Assembly: GCA_041391225.1 (NCBI GenBank)
Contig: JAWKOL010000003.1
Coordinates: 124,001 to 188,000, forward strand
Source: RI-153 sp041391225
Lineage (GTDB): Bacteria; Chloroflexota; Anaerolineae; Caldilineales; Caldilineaceae
DNA length: 64,000 nucleotides
Direction: 5' to 3'
Shown: one piece after another, positions 28,895 to 37,728 of the stretch
Position numbering within the stretch: the stretch's first letter is position 1
Layout of the letters: every line of letters starts with the position of its first letter
Position numbers and translations under genes: made by a program
The notes under the pieces: generated by a model
Told to the model about the DNA's origin: nothing
Database searches by the model: none
The model's input: the letters and a program-made list of their open reading frames with translations, nothing else

Positions 28895-29260
28895 TCAGGC
28901 AGCGAGTGACAGTGGCGTTACACCGCCATTCAGATACTGCCGAATCTCGTCCTGCGACTCGTGATAGAGATAGATCAGTTCAGCGTCGGTGCCTTTGAAA
29001 GACTGGATCGATTGTGTAGAACAGAGCGCACAACCGCGCAGGAAGCGATAGTTATTGCTATGGCACTTCATACAAGGGCCGAGTTTGATCATCATCAACA
29101 CAAACGCTAGGGTGTCGGGGTGCGTATCAGGCAGTTTGGCGACACGATCTACCAATTGCCGCCATCGTTCGCCGCGTAAATCTCGCAGGATCGGAATCAG
29201 CCGCGCCGGGAAAAACAATTCGGCAGTGTCGTTGATCATCTCGTCTGTAAGCTGTTGCAT
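28895..29260 (-). CDS. Small protein with paired CxxC motifs, function unknown
   Basis: 121 residues behind GGAGG. 'GPCMKC' and 'RGCALC' lie 11 residues apart and could hold one zinc ion or an Fe-S centre (knuckle or zinc-ribbon style). The rest is helical with 'FFPARLIPILRDLRG' at the N-terminus and 'YHESQDEIRQYL' at the C-terminus. No signal peptide or membrane helix. Third gene of a same-strand group with a DUF1858-like redox protein and a metallo-beta-lactamase-fold hydrolase. I do not recognise the family. Confidence 0.75.
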   Translation of the reverse strand: MQQLTDEMINDTAELFFPARLIPILRDLRGERWRQLVDRVAKLPDTHPDTLAFVLMMIKLGPCMKCHSNNYRFLRGCALCSTQSIQSFKGTDAELIYLYHESQDEIRQYLNGGVTPLSLAA

Positions 29261-29323
29261 ACGTTCCTCCGTTCGTATTGCTTTTTACGCACGTCCTCCT
29301 GGAACGAATTGCGAATTGCGAAT

Positions 29324-29821
29324 TTAGCTAAGCTGGATGTTCGGCAACTTGACGCGCTGGACATCGCCGTTGGTTTTCTCGGCACCGTTGGTCTTCGCTG
29401 CGCCGTTGGATGGAAAGAGACTGTTCAGCGTCAACACGATTTCGCCCACGTCGACACCGCTGGCGCGTGCGATGTGATCGAGTCGATCATCGGGGTTGAC
29501 GGCGCAACTGCTGCATCCGCCCAGGTGGTAACCTGTGAGCACTTCCTGCGCTTGGGGGTGCATTGCCTGGATCTCACGTACGGTCATTTCGGGCGTGAAG
29601 GCGGCGCGGCCGGCGAGGCGCGCCGTCTCCCCACGGAGGACGGCCAACTGTTGGGCATGGTCCTCGCGCAGGCGGCGGATCTCGTCGGCGGCGTCGAAGA
29701 GCGCTCGATTGTAGCGGTCGAGGCGGCGTGTGGCCTGGTCGAGTCCGCGTTGGAGCATCCAGGCGTAGACAAACGCCGCGCCTGCCAAAAGCAACGCTAC
29801 TACGGCGATGGTGGTTCCCAT
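29324..29821 (-). CDS. Membrane-anchored DUF1858-like redox protein
   Basis: 165 residues from ATG 29821. One N-terminal helix ('TIAVVALLLAGAAFVYAWML') anchors it, then a coiled coil (about 22-65), then a DUF1858-like domain ('MTVREIQAMHPQAQEVLTGY', 'GGCSSCAVNPDDRLDHIA') whose CxxC pair forms the hybrid-cluster-associated redox disulfide motif. An Asn/Lys/Thr-rich tail follows. It starts 10 bases after the upstream hydrolase stop, so the two are co-transcribed. A thiol or metal sensing role is inferred. Confidence 0.75.
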   Translation of the reverse strand: MGTTIAVVALLLAGAAFVYAWMLQRGLDQATRRLDRYNRALFDAADEIRRLREDHAQQLAVLRGETARLAGRAAFTPEMTVREIQAMHPQAQEVLTGYHLGGCSSCAVNPDDRLDHIARASGVDVGEIVLTLNSLFPSNGAAKTNGAEKTNGDVQRVKLPNIQLS

Positions 29822-29831
29822 GTTTTCTCTC

Positions 29832-30530
29832 CTAGATTTCGTACGTCTCACCCGGCGCCAGGACAATGCCTTCGATGTCTGCTTCATCCTGTAGCGCCTG
29901 CACGAAGGCTTGCCCGTCCTGTTTGATGGGCGGGAAGGTATTGTAGTGGATGGGGATGACGCGCTTTGCCTTGACATACTGCGCTGCAAGCACGGCATCA
30001 TCCGGCCCCATGGTGAAGTTGTCACCGATGGGCAGGGCGGCCAGATCTACACCGCCGGCTTCGCCGATGAGGCGCATGTCGTAGGTGAGCGCCGTGTCAC
30101 CGGCAAAGTAGACGTCGGCGCCGTCGTTGAAGTTGATGACCACGCCGCCTGGGTTGCCGCCGTCGCTGCCGTCGGGCAGTTGGCTGGTGTGGTGGGCAAT
30201 CGTCCACTTGAGGCGACCAAAAGAGAAATTGTAGCCGCCGCCGATGTTCATCTGATGGACGTTCTCTACGCCTTGGGCCATGAGCCAGTTGCCGATCTCG
30301 AAGTTGCAGATCACTGTGCAGCCGGTACGTTTTGCCACGGCCACAGCATCGGCCACATGATCACCGTGACCGTGGGTGAGGATCATGAAGTCGGCCTCGA
30401 CGCTTTGCGCAGTTGCATCTGCCGGCGCCAATGGGTTGTTGGGCGACAAAAAGGGATCGATGATCAACTTCACACCATCTGCATCGACGGTGAAGGTGGA
30501 GTGACCGAGATAGGTAAGTTTGACTGTCAT
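29832..30530 (-). CDS. UPF0173-type metal-dependent hydrolase (metallo-beta-lactamase fold)
   Basis: 232 residues from ATG 30530 behind AGGAG. The frame is open for 34 codons upstream, but the RBS and the family-typical N-terminus ('VKLTYLGHSTFTVDADGVKL') favour this start. 'LTHGHGDHVADA' is the HxHxDH metal site, and 'VYFAGDTALTYDM' and 'VIPIHYNTFP' supply later ligands. The length equals the family norm. Cytoplasmic hydrolase of unknown substrate, first gene of the three-gene redox group. Confidence 0.88.
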   Translation of the reverse strand: MTVKLTYLGHSTFTVDADGVKLIIDPFLSPNNPLAPADATAQSVEADFMILTHGHGDHVADAVAVAKRTGCTVICNFEIGNWLMAQGVENVHQMNIGGGYNFSFGRLKWTIAHHTSQLPDGSDGGNPGGVVINFNDGADVYFAGDTALTYDMRLIGEAGGVDLAALPIGDNFTMGPDDAVLAAQYVKAKRVIPIHYNTFPPIKQDGQAFVQALQDEADIEGIVLAPGETYEI

Positions 30531-30640
30531 CGGAGATCTCCTGTTTTGAGAATTTTCCTGATATTCAGGCGGCATGTCGGAGCGGTGACACATTGAGTCG
30601 AGGCGCCGATGCCACTCAGATTCCGGGTTCAAAGGCTAAG

Positions 30641-30677
30641 AAAAAAGAGCCAGACTCCCGTGGGGTGAGCCTGGCTC
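30641..30677 (-). terminator. Rho-independent terminator of the nuo operon
   Basis: Read on the reverse strand: GAGCCAG ... CTGGCTC followed by six T (30646-30641). It lies 69 bases past the nuoI stop. Confidence 0.85.
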
Positions 30678-30745
30678 ATAGCATAGCGATGAAGGGTGCA
30701 ACGTGTCAAACCGTGCTCAAGTCTCGTTTTTGAGCCGGTGTTGGG

Positions 30746-31714
30746 CTATTCTTCAGACTCAGCCTTGCGTTGGCGGGCCTTTTCTTGTGCCTTGCGCTTG
30801 AGTTCTTCGCGGCGAGCCGCAGCCGAATCAACTTCGGGCGCCTGCGCTTGGGCAGATGGGGCGGCAGATGCAGCACTTTCGGTCGCGTCGCCGTCGTCGC
30901 CCTTGGCGCGGGCAGCGGCGCGTTCCTGGGCTTTCTTCTTCAACGCTTCACGACGGGCGGCGGCGTCGTCGTCATCCGCACCGGCGGCTTTGGCCTTGGC
31001 AGCTGCGGCGCGCTCTTGCGCCTTCTTTTTGAGCGCTTCGGCGTCCTGTGGAGAACGCTCAGGGGCGGCAGCCTTGGCAGCGGCTTTGGCTTCGGCGGCC
31101 TTGGCCTTGGCGGCTTCTTGTGCAGCCTTCTCTTCCTCTTCTTTGCGGCGCTTTTCTTCTTCTTGGGCGTACTGGCGCGGCCACAGGGCGGCGTAGTACT
31201 CCACCGGCACTGTCAATTCTTCCATGTCGTAGACCAACTGCGGGTAGCGATCATAGACCGCCAACTCGTAGTCGTGGTTCATCTTGATGGCGTCGAACGG
31301 GCAGAATTCGGTGCAGAAACTACAACTCATGCAGACGGTGGCGTCGATGTAGAATTCTGCGGGCCGGGTGACGGGTTTGCCGTTCTCGTCGCTGTCGCGC
31401 ACGATCCAGATGCACTGGGGCGGACAAACTTTGGCGCAGATACCGCAGGCGGTGCAACGGTCTTCGTTGCGTTCCGTGTCCCAGATCAGCATTGGGATGT
31501 AGCGGAAAGCCTCGGGCAGCAGGCGCTTTTCTTCGGGATATTGGATCGTGAGCAGCCCATCCTGCGTGATCGGCTGATCGATGATACGCCGGTTGTTGCC
31601 CAGGTTCACGCTGCCTTCGTAGCGGCTGGGGACTTCGTCTCTATCGTCTTTGAAGGTATCGACAAAGTGCTTAAGCGTCACGCCCAGCCCTTTGATAAGT
31701 CCTGTTCCAAACAT
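30746..31714 (-). CDS. nuoI: NADH-quinone oxidoreductase subunit I with long Lys/Ala-rich tail
   Basis: 322 residues from ATG 31714 (RBS AGGGAG). The core (about 1-182) has both 4Fe-4S motifs 'CTACGICAKVCP' and 'CMSCSFCTEFCP', which relay electrons between the N5/N6 region and cluster N2 in the peripheral arm of Complex I. The tail of about 140 residues is unusual: it is charged, helical and contains three related blocks (ALKKKAQERAAA twice, ELKRKAQEKARQ once) joined by Asp/Ala linkers. Normal NuoI proteins end soon after the core. Last gene of a nuoB-nuoCD-nuoI cluster. Confidence 0.93.
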   Translation of the reverse strand: MFGTGLIKGLGVTLKHFVDTFKDDRDEVPSRYEGSVNLGNNRRIIDQPITQDGLLTIQYPEEKRLLPEAFRYIPMLIWDTERNEDRCTACGICAKVCPPQCIWIVRDSDENGKPVTRPAEFYIDATVCMSCSFCTEFCPFDAIKMNHDYELAVYDRYPQLVYDMEELTVPVEYYAALWPRQYAQEEEKRRKEEEEKAAQEAAKAKAAEAKAAAKAAAPERSPQDAEALKKKAQERAAAAKAKAAGADDDDAAARREALKKKAQERAAARAKGDDGDATESAASAAPSAQAQAPEVDSAAARREELKRKAQEKARQRKAESEE

Positions 31715-31783
31715 AAATCCCTCCCCAGAGGTCAAGTTGCTTCCAACGGCGGCGCTGAACATGCCGCCGCTTTGGCAACGGGT

Positions 31784-33613
31784 TTACCGGTCCACTTCGC
31801 CCAGCACGATGTCGATAGCGCCGAGGATCACCACAGCATCCGCCACTTTGTAGCCAACGCTCATCGGTCCTAGCGCGTTGAGGTTGATGTAGCTGGGGGC
31901 ACGCACGTGATAGCGGTAGGCGTTGGGTTTGCCATCGCTGACGAGGTAGAAACCCAACTCACCCTTGGGCGCTTCGATACGAGCATAGACTTCACCTTCC
32001 GGCGGGCGGAAGTTGTAGCCACCTTTGCCGCCCATGATCTCACCGAAGCCCTGGCTCAACGTAGCCGACGCATAGGCCGGCGCGCCGTTGACCTCGCCGC
32101 CGGGGATGTCGCGCAGCGCCTGTTGCAGGATCTTCACGCTTTCGCGCGCTTCCAGTAGACGGATGTAGTAGCGGTCGAAGATGTCGCCGTTGGGCAGCGT
32201 CGGGATGTCGAAATCGAAGCGTTCGTAGATGCCGTAGGGTTCGGCCTTGCGGATGTCGTACGGCACACCGGCGGCGCGGATCATGGGGCCGGAAACGCTG
32301 AGGGCGATGAGGTCCTCGGCGGGCAGGTAGCCCACACCACGTCCACGTGCGCGCAGGATTTCGTTGTCGGTGATCAGGTGATCGAGTTCGTCCAGGGCGC
32401 GGGGCAGGCGCTCGTTGGCCAGGTAGCGGGCCTTTTCCAGCCAGCCTGGCGGCAGATCGCGCACAACGCCGCCAAAGCGCATGTAGTTGCACATGAGGCG
32501 GGCGCCCGACACTTCCTCGAACAGATCGAGGATCATCTCGCGTTCTTCGATGGCGTAGAGCGCCGGCGTCTGCAATGCCCCCAGGTCGTTGAGGATGAAG
32601 CCAATCGACCAGGTGTGATTGACGACACGGGTGAACTCGGCCATGATCACGCGGATGTATTCGGCGCGCTCCGGCACTTCGATGCCGGCCAGCTTTTCCA
32701 CGGCCTGGGCATAGGCCCAGTTGTTGCTCATGGAATTGATGTAGTCGAGCCGGTCGGTGAAGGGCATGTTCATGAGCCAGGTGTTGCGCTCGCCGATCTT
32801 CTCGTGGTTGCGGTGCAGGTAGCCCATTTCGGGTTCCAGCGCCAGAATCGTCTCGCCTTCGATACGGGTGATCATGCGGAAGACGCCGTGGGTGCTGGGA
32901 TGGTGCGGCCCCAGGTTGACGACGATGCTCTCAGTGTCCAGCGAATCTTCGCCGGGGGCGTGCTGCGGCGCCTGGCTCACGGGTACGTAGGCAACCGGTT
33001 CCTTCCAGGTGTCGGGGTTCCAGCCCACCGGGTAATTGGTGTTTTTACCCCAGGGCAAGGCGTCTTCGTGGAGTTTGTAGCTGCCCTTGGGGTGGCGGCT
33101 GCGGAAGGGCTTGGCGTCCTCATCGAAATAGGCTTCCTTCCAATCCTTGCGCATGGGGTAGCCGTTGAAGCCCTCCCAGAGCAGGATACGGCGCAAGTTG
33201 GGGTGACCTTCAAATTTGATACCGTAGAGATCGTAGACCTCACGCTCCTGCAAATTGGCGCCAGGATAGACCGAAGTCGCCGACGCCACAGTGTCGTTGG
33301 ACGGGACGCGCACATGCAAATTGATGTGTCCGCCGCCCTTTTTGGTGTTGTACAGGTGATAGACCACCTCAAAACGCTCGTTGACACCCTTGCGCTGCTT
33401 GCCGTTGTAGGTGAGGTAGTCGGTGCAGGTGAGGTTGGAAAGGAAATCGTAGCCCTGCTGATCGCGCAGATAGGTCAACAGGTCGATGAGTTTGTCCGGC
33501 GCGACAAGGTAGGCTTTGTCGGTGTCCTCGGCCCAAGCGCCAACCACAGCGCCAGGGACGGCGTCGTTGAAGGCAATCTCGGTGGTTTCGGCTACTGCCA
33601 CTGCATCACTCAT
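31784..33613 (-). CDS. nuoCD: NADH-quinone oxidoreductase fused subunit C/D
   Basis: 609 residues with RBS AGGGAG. Residues 1 to about 205 are NuoC-like ('REVYDLYGIKFEGHPNLRRI', a hallmark of the 30-kDa subunit). From about 225 on the protein is NuoD-like ('NLGPHHPSTHGVFR', 'PEMGYLHRNHEKIGE', 'RGRGVGYLPAEDL'). NuoD helps form the quinone-binding cavity next to cluster N2. The C-D fusion is known from several bacterial groups. It starts 11 bases after the nuoB stop. Confidence 0.95.
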   Translation of the reverse strand: MSDAVAVAETTEIAFNDAVPGAVVGAWAEDTDKAYLVAPDKLIDLLTYLRDQQGYDFLSNLTCTDYLTYNGKQRKGVNERFEVVYHLYNTKKGGGHINLHVRVPSNDTVASATSVYPGANLQEREVYDLYGIKFEGHPNLRRILLWEGFNGYPMRKDWKEAYFDEDAKPFRSRHPKGSYKLHEDALPWGKNTNYPVGWNPDTWKEPVAYVPVSQAPQHAPGEDSLDTESIVVNLGPHHPSTHGVFRMITRIEGETILALEPEMGYLHRNHEKIGERNTWLMNMPFTDRLDYINSMSNNWAYAQAVEKLAGIEVPERAEYIRVIMAEFTRVVNHTWSIGFILNDLGALQTPALYAIEEREMILDLFEEVSGARLMCNYMRFGGVVRDLPPGWLEKARYLANERLPRALDELDHLITDNEILRARGRGVGYLPAEDLIALSVSGPMIRAAGVPYDIRKAEPYGIYERFDFDIPTLPNGDIFDRYYIRLLEARESVKILQQALRDIPGGEVNGAPAYASATLSQGFGEIMGGKGGYNFRPPEGEVYARIEAPKGELGFYLVSDGKPNAYRYHVRAPSYINLNALGPMSVGYKVADAVVILGAIDIVLGEVDR

Positions 33614-33624
33614 GCGATCTCTCC

Positions 33625-34419
33625 CTAGGCCCCCTGTTTGGCCTTGGCGCGGCGGCGGGCTTCTTCGATACGTGCTTTCGCCTTGTCGGAAACGGCTCGC
33701 GGGGCTTCAGCGCCAGCAGCGCCATCATCACTGCGCTTGGCTTTGGCTGCACCGGGCGCTTCGGTCACCTTCATGGTTGTCTCTTTGATCAGCTCCACCT
33801 GGCGCGGGTCGAAAATATCGGGACCCAAGCGGGGAACCGGCACAAATTCAGACTGTTCCTTGCGGTACCACGGCACGGTGGTGATGCTCTGACGTTCCAC
33901 CTTTTCGTGGATCTTCAAGATACCGTAGATCAACGCTTCGGGCGTGGGCGGGCAGCCGGGAACGTACACATCGACGGGGATGTACTTGTCGATCCCGCTG
34001 ACGACGTTGTACCCTTCCTTAAATGGGCCGCCGCCGGTGGCGCAGGCGCCCATGCTGAGGACGTAACGAGGTTCAGCCATCTGGTTGTAGATGCGCACAA
34101 TCGCGGGGACCATCTTCTTGGTCACCGTGCCGGAGACGATCATCAGATCACTCTGGCGGGGGCTGGGGCGCATCAATTCCATGCCGAAGCGTGAAAGATC
34201 GTAGCGGCTGGCAGCAGTGGCGATCATCTCAATCGCACAGCAGGCCAGGCCAAAGAGCAACGGCCACATGCTCGACTTACGGCTCCAGTTGTAGACCTTG
34301 TCCAACGTTGTCACAAGGACGTTGGCCTGGAGGTCTTCCGGCACGACGATGCTGTCGTGAAGGTAGGGCTGAAGCTGTTCGTCTTTGAGTTTCTGGAGGT
34401 TTGCGGGAACAGTCGCCAT
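33625..34419 (-). CDS. nuoB: NADH-quinone oxidoreductase subunit B with basic C-terminal tail
   Basis: 264 residues. 'FGLACCAIEM', 'GACATGGG' and 'PGCPPTPEALI' provide the four Cys ligands of cluster N2, the electron donor to quinone. After the conserved core an extra tail of about 45 residues is Lys/Arg/Ala-rich ('KAKARIEEARRRAKAKQGA'), similar in style to the NuoI tail. No nuoA lies upstream; the next gene is divergent. Transcription likely starts in 34420-34675. Confidence 0.94.
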   Translation of the reverse strand: MATVPANLQKLKDEQLQPYLHDSIVVPEDLQANVLVTTLDKVYNWSRKSSMWPLLFGLACCAIEMIATAASRYDLSRFGMELMRPSPRQSDLMIVSGTVTKKMVPAIVRIYNQMAEPRYVLSMGACATGGGPFKEGYNVVSGIDKYIPVDVYVPGCPPTPEALIYGILKIHEKVERQSITTVPWYRKEQSEFVPVPRLGPDIFDPRQVELIKETTMKVTEAPGAAKAKRSDDGAAGAEAPRAVSDKAKARIEEARRRAKAKQGA

Positions 34420-34675
34420 TCTATTGTCCTTACTCGGTTTGCCGGTGAGATATGCGTCTTGCCGGTCTCAACAAGTGGGATCAAACTCGTTTGTTACACA
34501 ACGAGTACTGCACGAATTTGTGATTGCATTAACAATCCAAGAGCGTGTTTACTATACCGTAGCGACTCTTGAAAAGCAACTTCACACGGCTGTTTGGGTA
34601 CATTTAAGTAAGTTTTCATCCAAACAGACAGCGGGTACCATCTCTTTCAGAACTCACATTCCAGGATTGACATTC
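34420..34675. promoter_or_regulatory. Divergent promoter region of the nuo operon and the BadF-type kinase gene
   Basis: AT-rich for this genome. ACTCGTT/AACGAGT inverted repeat at 34485-34506 and two direct TTGCCGGT copies near 34440 and 34459. For the + strand, TTAACA (about 34528) and TATACC (about 34552), 18 bases apart, are possible promoter boxes. Confidence 0.45.
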
Positions 34676-35596
34676 ATGCCCGATCAATTCTTCCTTGGCA
34701 TCGACGGGGGCGGCACAAAGACAGAAGCGGTGGTTATGAGCGCAGACGGCGCGGAACTGAGTCGATCCCAGGCCGGCTCTGCGAACTGGAATAGCGTCGG
34801 CGCGGAGACGGCGCACACGCATCTAGGCGAAGCCGTGGACCGAGCACTGGCATCTGCCGGGATCACGCGGACGGAGATCACCTCGGTGTGTATCGGCGCC
34901 AGCGGCGTGGATCGACCGCCGGATCGGGCGCGCATGACGGCGTGGTTGACGGAGATGTTTCCAGCAGCGCGTGTGGCGATCCACAACGACGCGGTGATCG
35001 CCCTGGCCGCGGGGACAGGCGGCGACGTCTACGGCGTGGTACTGATCAGCGGCACAGGCATGATCGTCTACGGCTTTGACCGCGCCGGCAACCGTCGGCG
35101 CGCCGGGGGCTGGGGCGCGCTGATGGGCGACCCCGGCAGCGGATACGCGCTGGGCGCGGCGGTGCTCAGGGCCGTCACCTGGGCGGTGGATGGGCGCGCC
35201 CCAACGACGATGTTGATCGATTGTGTACTTTCACACCTCAAGCTGACAGAAGCCCAACAGTTGGTGGCCTGGGCCTACACCGACTTCGCCTGGGAACGCT
35301 TCGCGGCATTGGCCCCTCTCGCCATTGAATGCGCCGCCGCCGGTGACGCCGTGGCCCAAACGATCCTCGACGAAGGGGCCGAAGGGCTGGCCGTCGCCGT
35401 CAAAGCTGTGGTGGTAGGGCTGAACCTGCAAGCACAACCGATCCCGCTCATCCTCGCCGGCGGCATGCTACGCCCAGGCCCCTACCAGGACGCCGTACGC
35501 CACCGCGTGGGACTCTTTGCGCCGCAGGCACAGATACTCCGCCCCACAGTGGATCCGGTCATCGGCGCAGCATGGTTGGCGCGGAGAGGGGGTTAG
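34676..35596 (+). CDS. BadF/BadG-type ATPase, N-acetylglucosamine kinase-like
   Basis: 306 residues from ATG 34676; the open frame reaches back to 34385, but that part has no similarity to the family. 'FLGIDGGGTKTEAVV' is the phosphate-1 motif, 'CIGASGVDRP' and 'GTGMIVYGFD' plus 'GDPGSGYALG' are the remaining ASKHA-fold motifs. Family members phosphorylate GlcNAc or glucosamine, or activate 2-hydroxyacyl-CoA dehydratases. With no dehydratase nearby, the sugar kinase role is the better guess. Confidence 0.82.
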   Translation: MPDQFFLGIDGGGTKTEAVVMSADGAELSRSQAGSANWNSVGAETAHTHLGEAVDRALASAGITRTEITSVCIGASGVDRPPDRARMTAWLTEMFPAARVAIHNDAVIALAAGTGGDVYGVVLISGTGMIVYGFDRAGNRRRAGGWGALMGDPGSGYALGAAVLRAVTWAVDGRAPTTMLIDCVLSHLKLTEAQQLVAWAYTDFAWERFAALAPLAIECAAAGDAVAQTILDEGAEGLAVAVKAVVVGLNLQAQPIPLILAGGMLRPGPYQDAVRHRVGLFAPQAQILRPTVDPVIGAAWLARRGG

Positions 35597-35809
35597 GGGG
35601 CTGGGGATTGGGGGCTGGGGATTGGGGACTGGGTTGAGATTGTTGGCTCGCTGGAGGAGGCTTTCTGATGTTGATGGAGATGATGAGGATGAGGGACATT
35701 GATCTGCATCATCGCTTTCCAACGCCATACCCTAATCCACAACCGACATGCTCAACCCAATCCCCAGTCCCCGATCCCCAGTTCCCAGTCCCCGATCCCC
35801 AGCCCCCAA
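35597..35809. repeat. Spaced inverted repeat of GGGGATTGGGG words between convergent genes
   Basis: A G-rich arm (about 35597-35637) is mirrored by a C-rich arm (about 35757-35809) across 110-120 bases. Same word family as at 13.3 and 49.5 kb. Confidence 0.7.
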
Positions 35810-36575
35810 TCACCAAATCGTATACCCGCCGTCGATCACCAGATCGTGCCCGGTGACGTAGTTCGATGCGTCCGAAGCCAGGTAGACGACGGCGCCTTGC
35901 AGATCGCTGGGTTGGCCGAGACGCCCCATTGGGGTGTTGGAAATCCAGGTGGCGCGGTCTTCGTCGTCGGCGTGGGCCGTCATCGGGGTCATGGTGTGGC
36001 CGGGGCTGATGGTGTTGAGGCGCACGCCGTGGGGCGCCCATTCGGCGGCCAGCGTGCGGGTGACCTGCACCACGCCGGCCTTGCTGGCGTTGTAGTGCGC
36101 GTGACGCTGCGGACGGTTGACGATCTGGCCCGACATCGACGCTACGTTGATGATCGAGCCACGCTTCTGCGCCAGCATCACCCGTCCTGCCGCCTGACTG
36201 CACAGGAAGACACCCTTGAGGTTGACGTCGAGAATGGCGTCCCATTCAGCTTCTTCGATTTCCTCGGACGGGCTGCGGCGGGCGATCCCTGCGCTGTACG
36301 GCGATATCGAGTCGCCCCCAGGTGGAGACGACGTTGGTCACCATCTGTTTCACCTGCTCGGCGTCGGTGACATCGACGCGTAGGGCCAGCGTGTTGACGC
36401 CGAGATCCTGAATTTCCTTGGCCGTGGTTTCGGCCAGCGCCATGTTCACATCGACGACGGCGACATCGGCCCCGGCTTCGGCCAACGCCGTTGCCAGCGA
36501 TTGCCCAATGCCACGCGCTGCCCCGGTGACAAGCGCCGTGCGCCCCACCAATGAGAATCTTTCGAGAATGCTCAT
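35810..36575 (-). CDS. Short-chain dehydrogenase/reductase (one frameshift)
   Basis: N-terminal 'LVTGAARGIGQSLA' binds NAD(P). 'VASMSG' and 'HYNASKAGV' supply the Ser-Tyr-Lys catalytic triad, and the C-terminus 'GHDLVIDGGYTIW' is classic. The frame changes near 36295 ('GRLDIAV' then nonsense), exactly where 'NAG' is expected. Rejoined it is about 254 residues, the standard SDR length. Cytoplasmic oxidoreductase, probably acting on a sugar or sugar acid, since enolase-superfamily and AKR genes lie nearby. Confidence 0.85.
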
Positions 36576-36769
36576 GTCCTGTGTGCTCCCGTTGTGAAGA
36601 GAGTGAATCCTGTTTGAAATTGCCGTGGATCAGTGTAGCATAGCAGGGAACAAAGAAGATATACGTTTGGATCTCATTCTTTACAGAATGTAATCATCCG
36701 CCCATTCTCCTGAGCGACGGGCACGTAGGGTCAAAGCAGTGTCAATCCCTACACCCGAAAGGAGAACCT

Positions 36770-37060
36770 ATGGACGGTGAACAGAAGATTCAAGCATACA
36801 AACAGGCCATCGTAGACGAAGCTCAGCGGCTGCGCCGCCAAAGCGATATCGGTGACGGACGCATTTCGCTCTACATCACCGATACGCCGCTGGTACGTGG
36901 CATCCTTCACGAGCATGAGGCGGACATGCGCAATCGACTCAACGCCGTAGACATCGTACAAGTCGAAGTCGATGCCGGCATCCCCAACCCAAAAGAACAC
37001 CCGCACCGAACGTTCAAGCTGGGTGAGGATGAGGTGACGATTGCGATGGAAGAAGCGTAA
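36770..37060 (+). CDS. Small conserved-looking protein of unknown function
   Basis: 96 residues behind AAAGGAG. It has no membrane helix and no Cys. 'YKQAIVDEAQRLRR' and 'HEADMRNRLNAVDIVQVEV' suggest an alpha/beta fold. A possible promoter is TTGAAA (36614) and TAGCAT (36636), spaced by 16 bases. I do not recognise the family. Confidence 0.6.
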   Translation: MDGEQKIQAYKQAIVDEAQRLRRQSDIGDGRISLYITDTPLVRGILHEHEADMRNRLNAVDIVQVEVDAGIPNPKEHPHRTFKLGEDEVTIAMEEA

Positions 37061-37160
37061 TCCGTGATGCGTAATCCGTGATGCGTATTTCGTCGACGAA
37101 GTTGGTCGCCAATTGGCACAAGTTTTCGTCAACGAATTACGCATTACGAGTTACGCATTA
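37061..37160. repeat. Dispersed intergenic repeat, copy 1 (TTACGCATTACGAG family)
   Basis: Contains GATGCGTAAT words, the core GTCGCCAATTGGCACAAG, TTTTCGTC, and the mirrored AATTACGCATTACGAGTTAC. A close relative lies at 46880-46963 after an unrelated gene. Confidence 0.8.
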
Positions 37161-37166
37161 TCATCA

Positions 37167-37250
37167 CCCAACCACCAAAACCCAACCACCAAAACCCAAC
37201 CACCAAAACCCAACCACCAAAACCCAACCACCAAAACCCAACCACCAAAG
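37167..37250. repeat. 14-bp tandem repeat, six copies
   Basis: Unit CCCAACCACCAAAA repeated six times (last copy ends in G) from 37167 to 37250, immediately before the RBS region of the cupin gene. Another 14-bp C/A-rich array is at 9130-9171. Confidence 0.95.
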
Positions 37251-37268
37251 AAGTGCAGGAAGATCACT

Positions 37269-37619
37269 ATGCCCCACCCCATCTCCACTGCTTCCGCCGA
37301 ACATTACGCCTGGGGCGACGGCTGCGACGGCTGGCACCTCCTGCGCGCGGACGATCTCAGCGTCATCGAAGAACGGGTGCCGCCGGGCAAAGCCGAAGTG
37401 CGTCACCTGCACCGCAAGGCGAACAGCGTTTTTCATATCCCTTCGCGGCGTGGCTACGCTAGAGATTGGCGGCGAGGTACACACCGTCCAGGTGGCGGGC
37501 AGGGCATCGACGTCCCACCCGGCGCGCCCCACCAACTCCGCAACGACGGCGCCGAAGATCTGCACTTCCTCGTGATCTCCGCGCCCAAGAGCCACGGCGA
37601 CCGCGAGATCGGTGACTAA
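37269..37619 (+). CDS. Cupin-domain protein (two compensating frameshifts)
   Basis: Start ATG 37269 behind AGGAAG. 'VPPGKAEVRHLHRKA' carries the first cupin motif (metal-binding His), and 'GIDVPPGAPHQLRN' the second. Between them the frame is shifted: 'RGVATLEIGGEVHTVQVAG' is encoded in another frame from about 37445 to 37500, then the original frame resumes. Two opposite indels are inferred. About 117 residues, a typical small single-domain cupin, role unknown. Confidence 0.75.
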   Translation: MPHPISTASAEHYAWGDGCDGWHLLRADDLSVIEERVPPGKAEVRHLHRKANSVFHIPSRRGYARDWRRGTHRPGGGQGIDVPPGAPHQLRNDGAEDLHFLVISAPKSHGDREIGD

Positions 37620-37728
37620 GGATATTTTTGCCTTTTGCACTTTGCCTTCTTTCTCTCCCCCTTGCACTCTCCACCTACACACCTGATAAGGAACCTACCT
37701 CACTCATCCACCACAGAGCGGAAATCCA
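37620..37728. other. Non-coding spacer
   Basis: Pyrimidine-rich stretch between the cupin gene and the dapA-like fragment. No clear promoter or terminator. Confidence 0.5.

Noticed and set aside
37167..37250. Possible CRISPR array
   Set aside because: The repeats are contiguous 14-bp units without spacers, and no cas genes are present.
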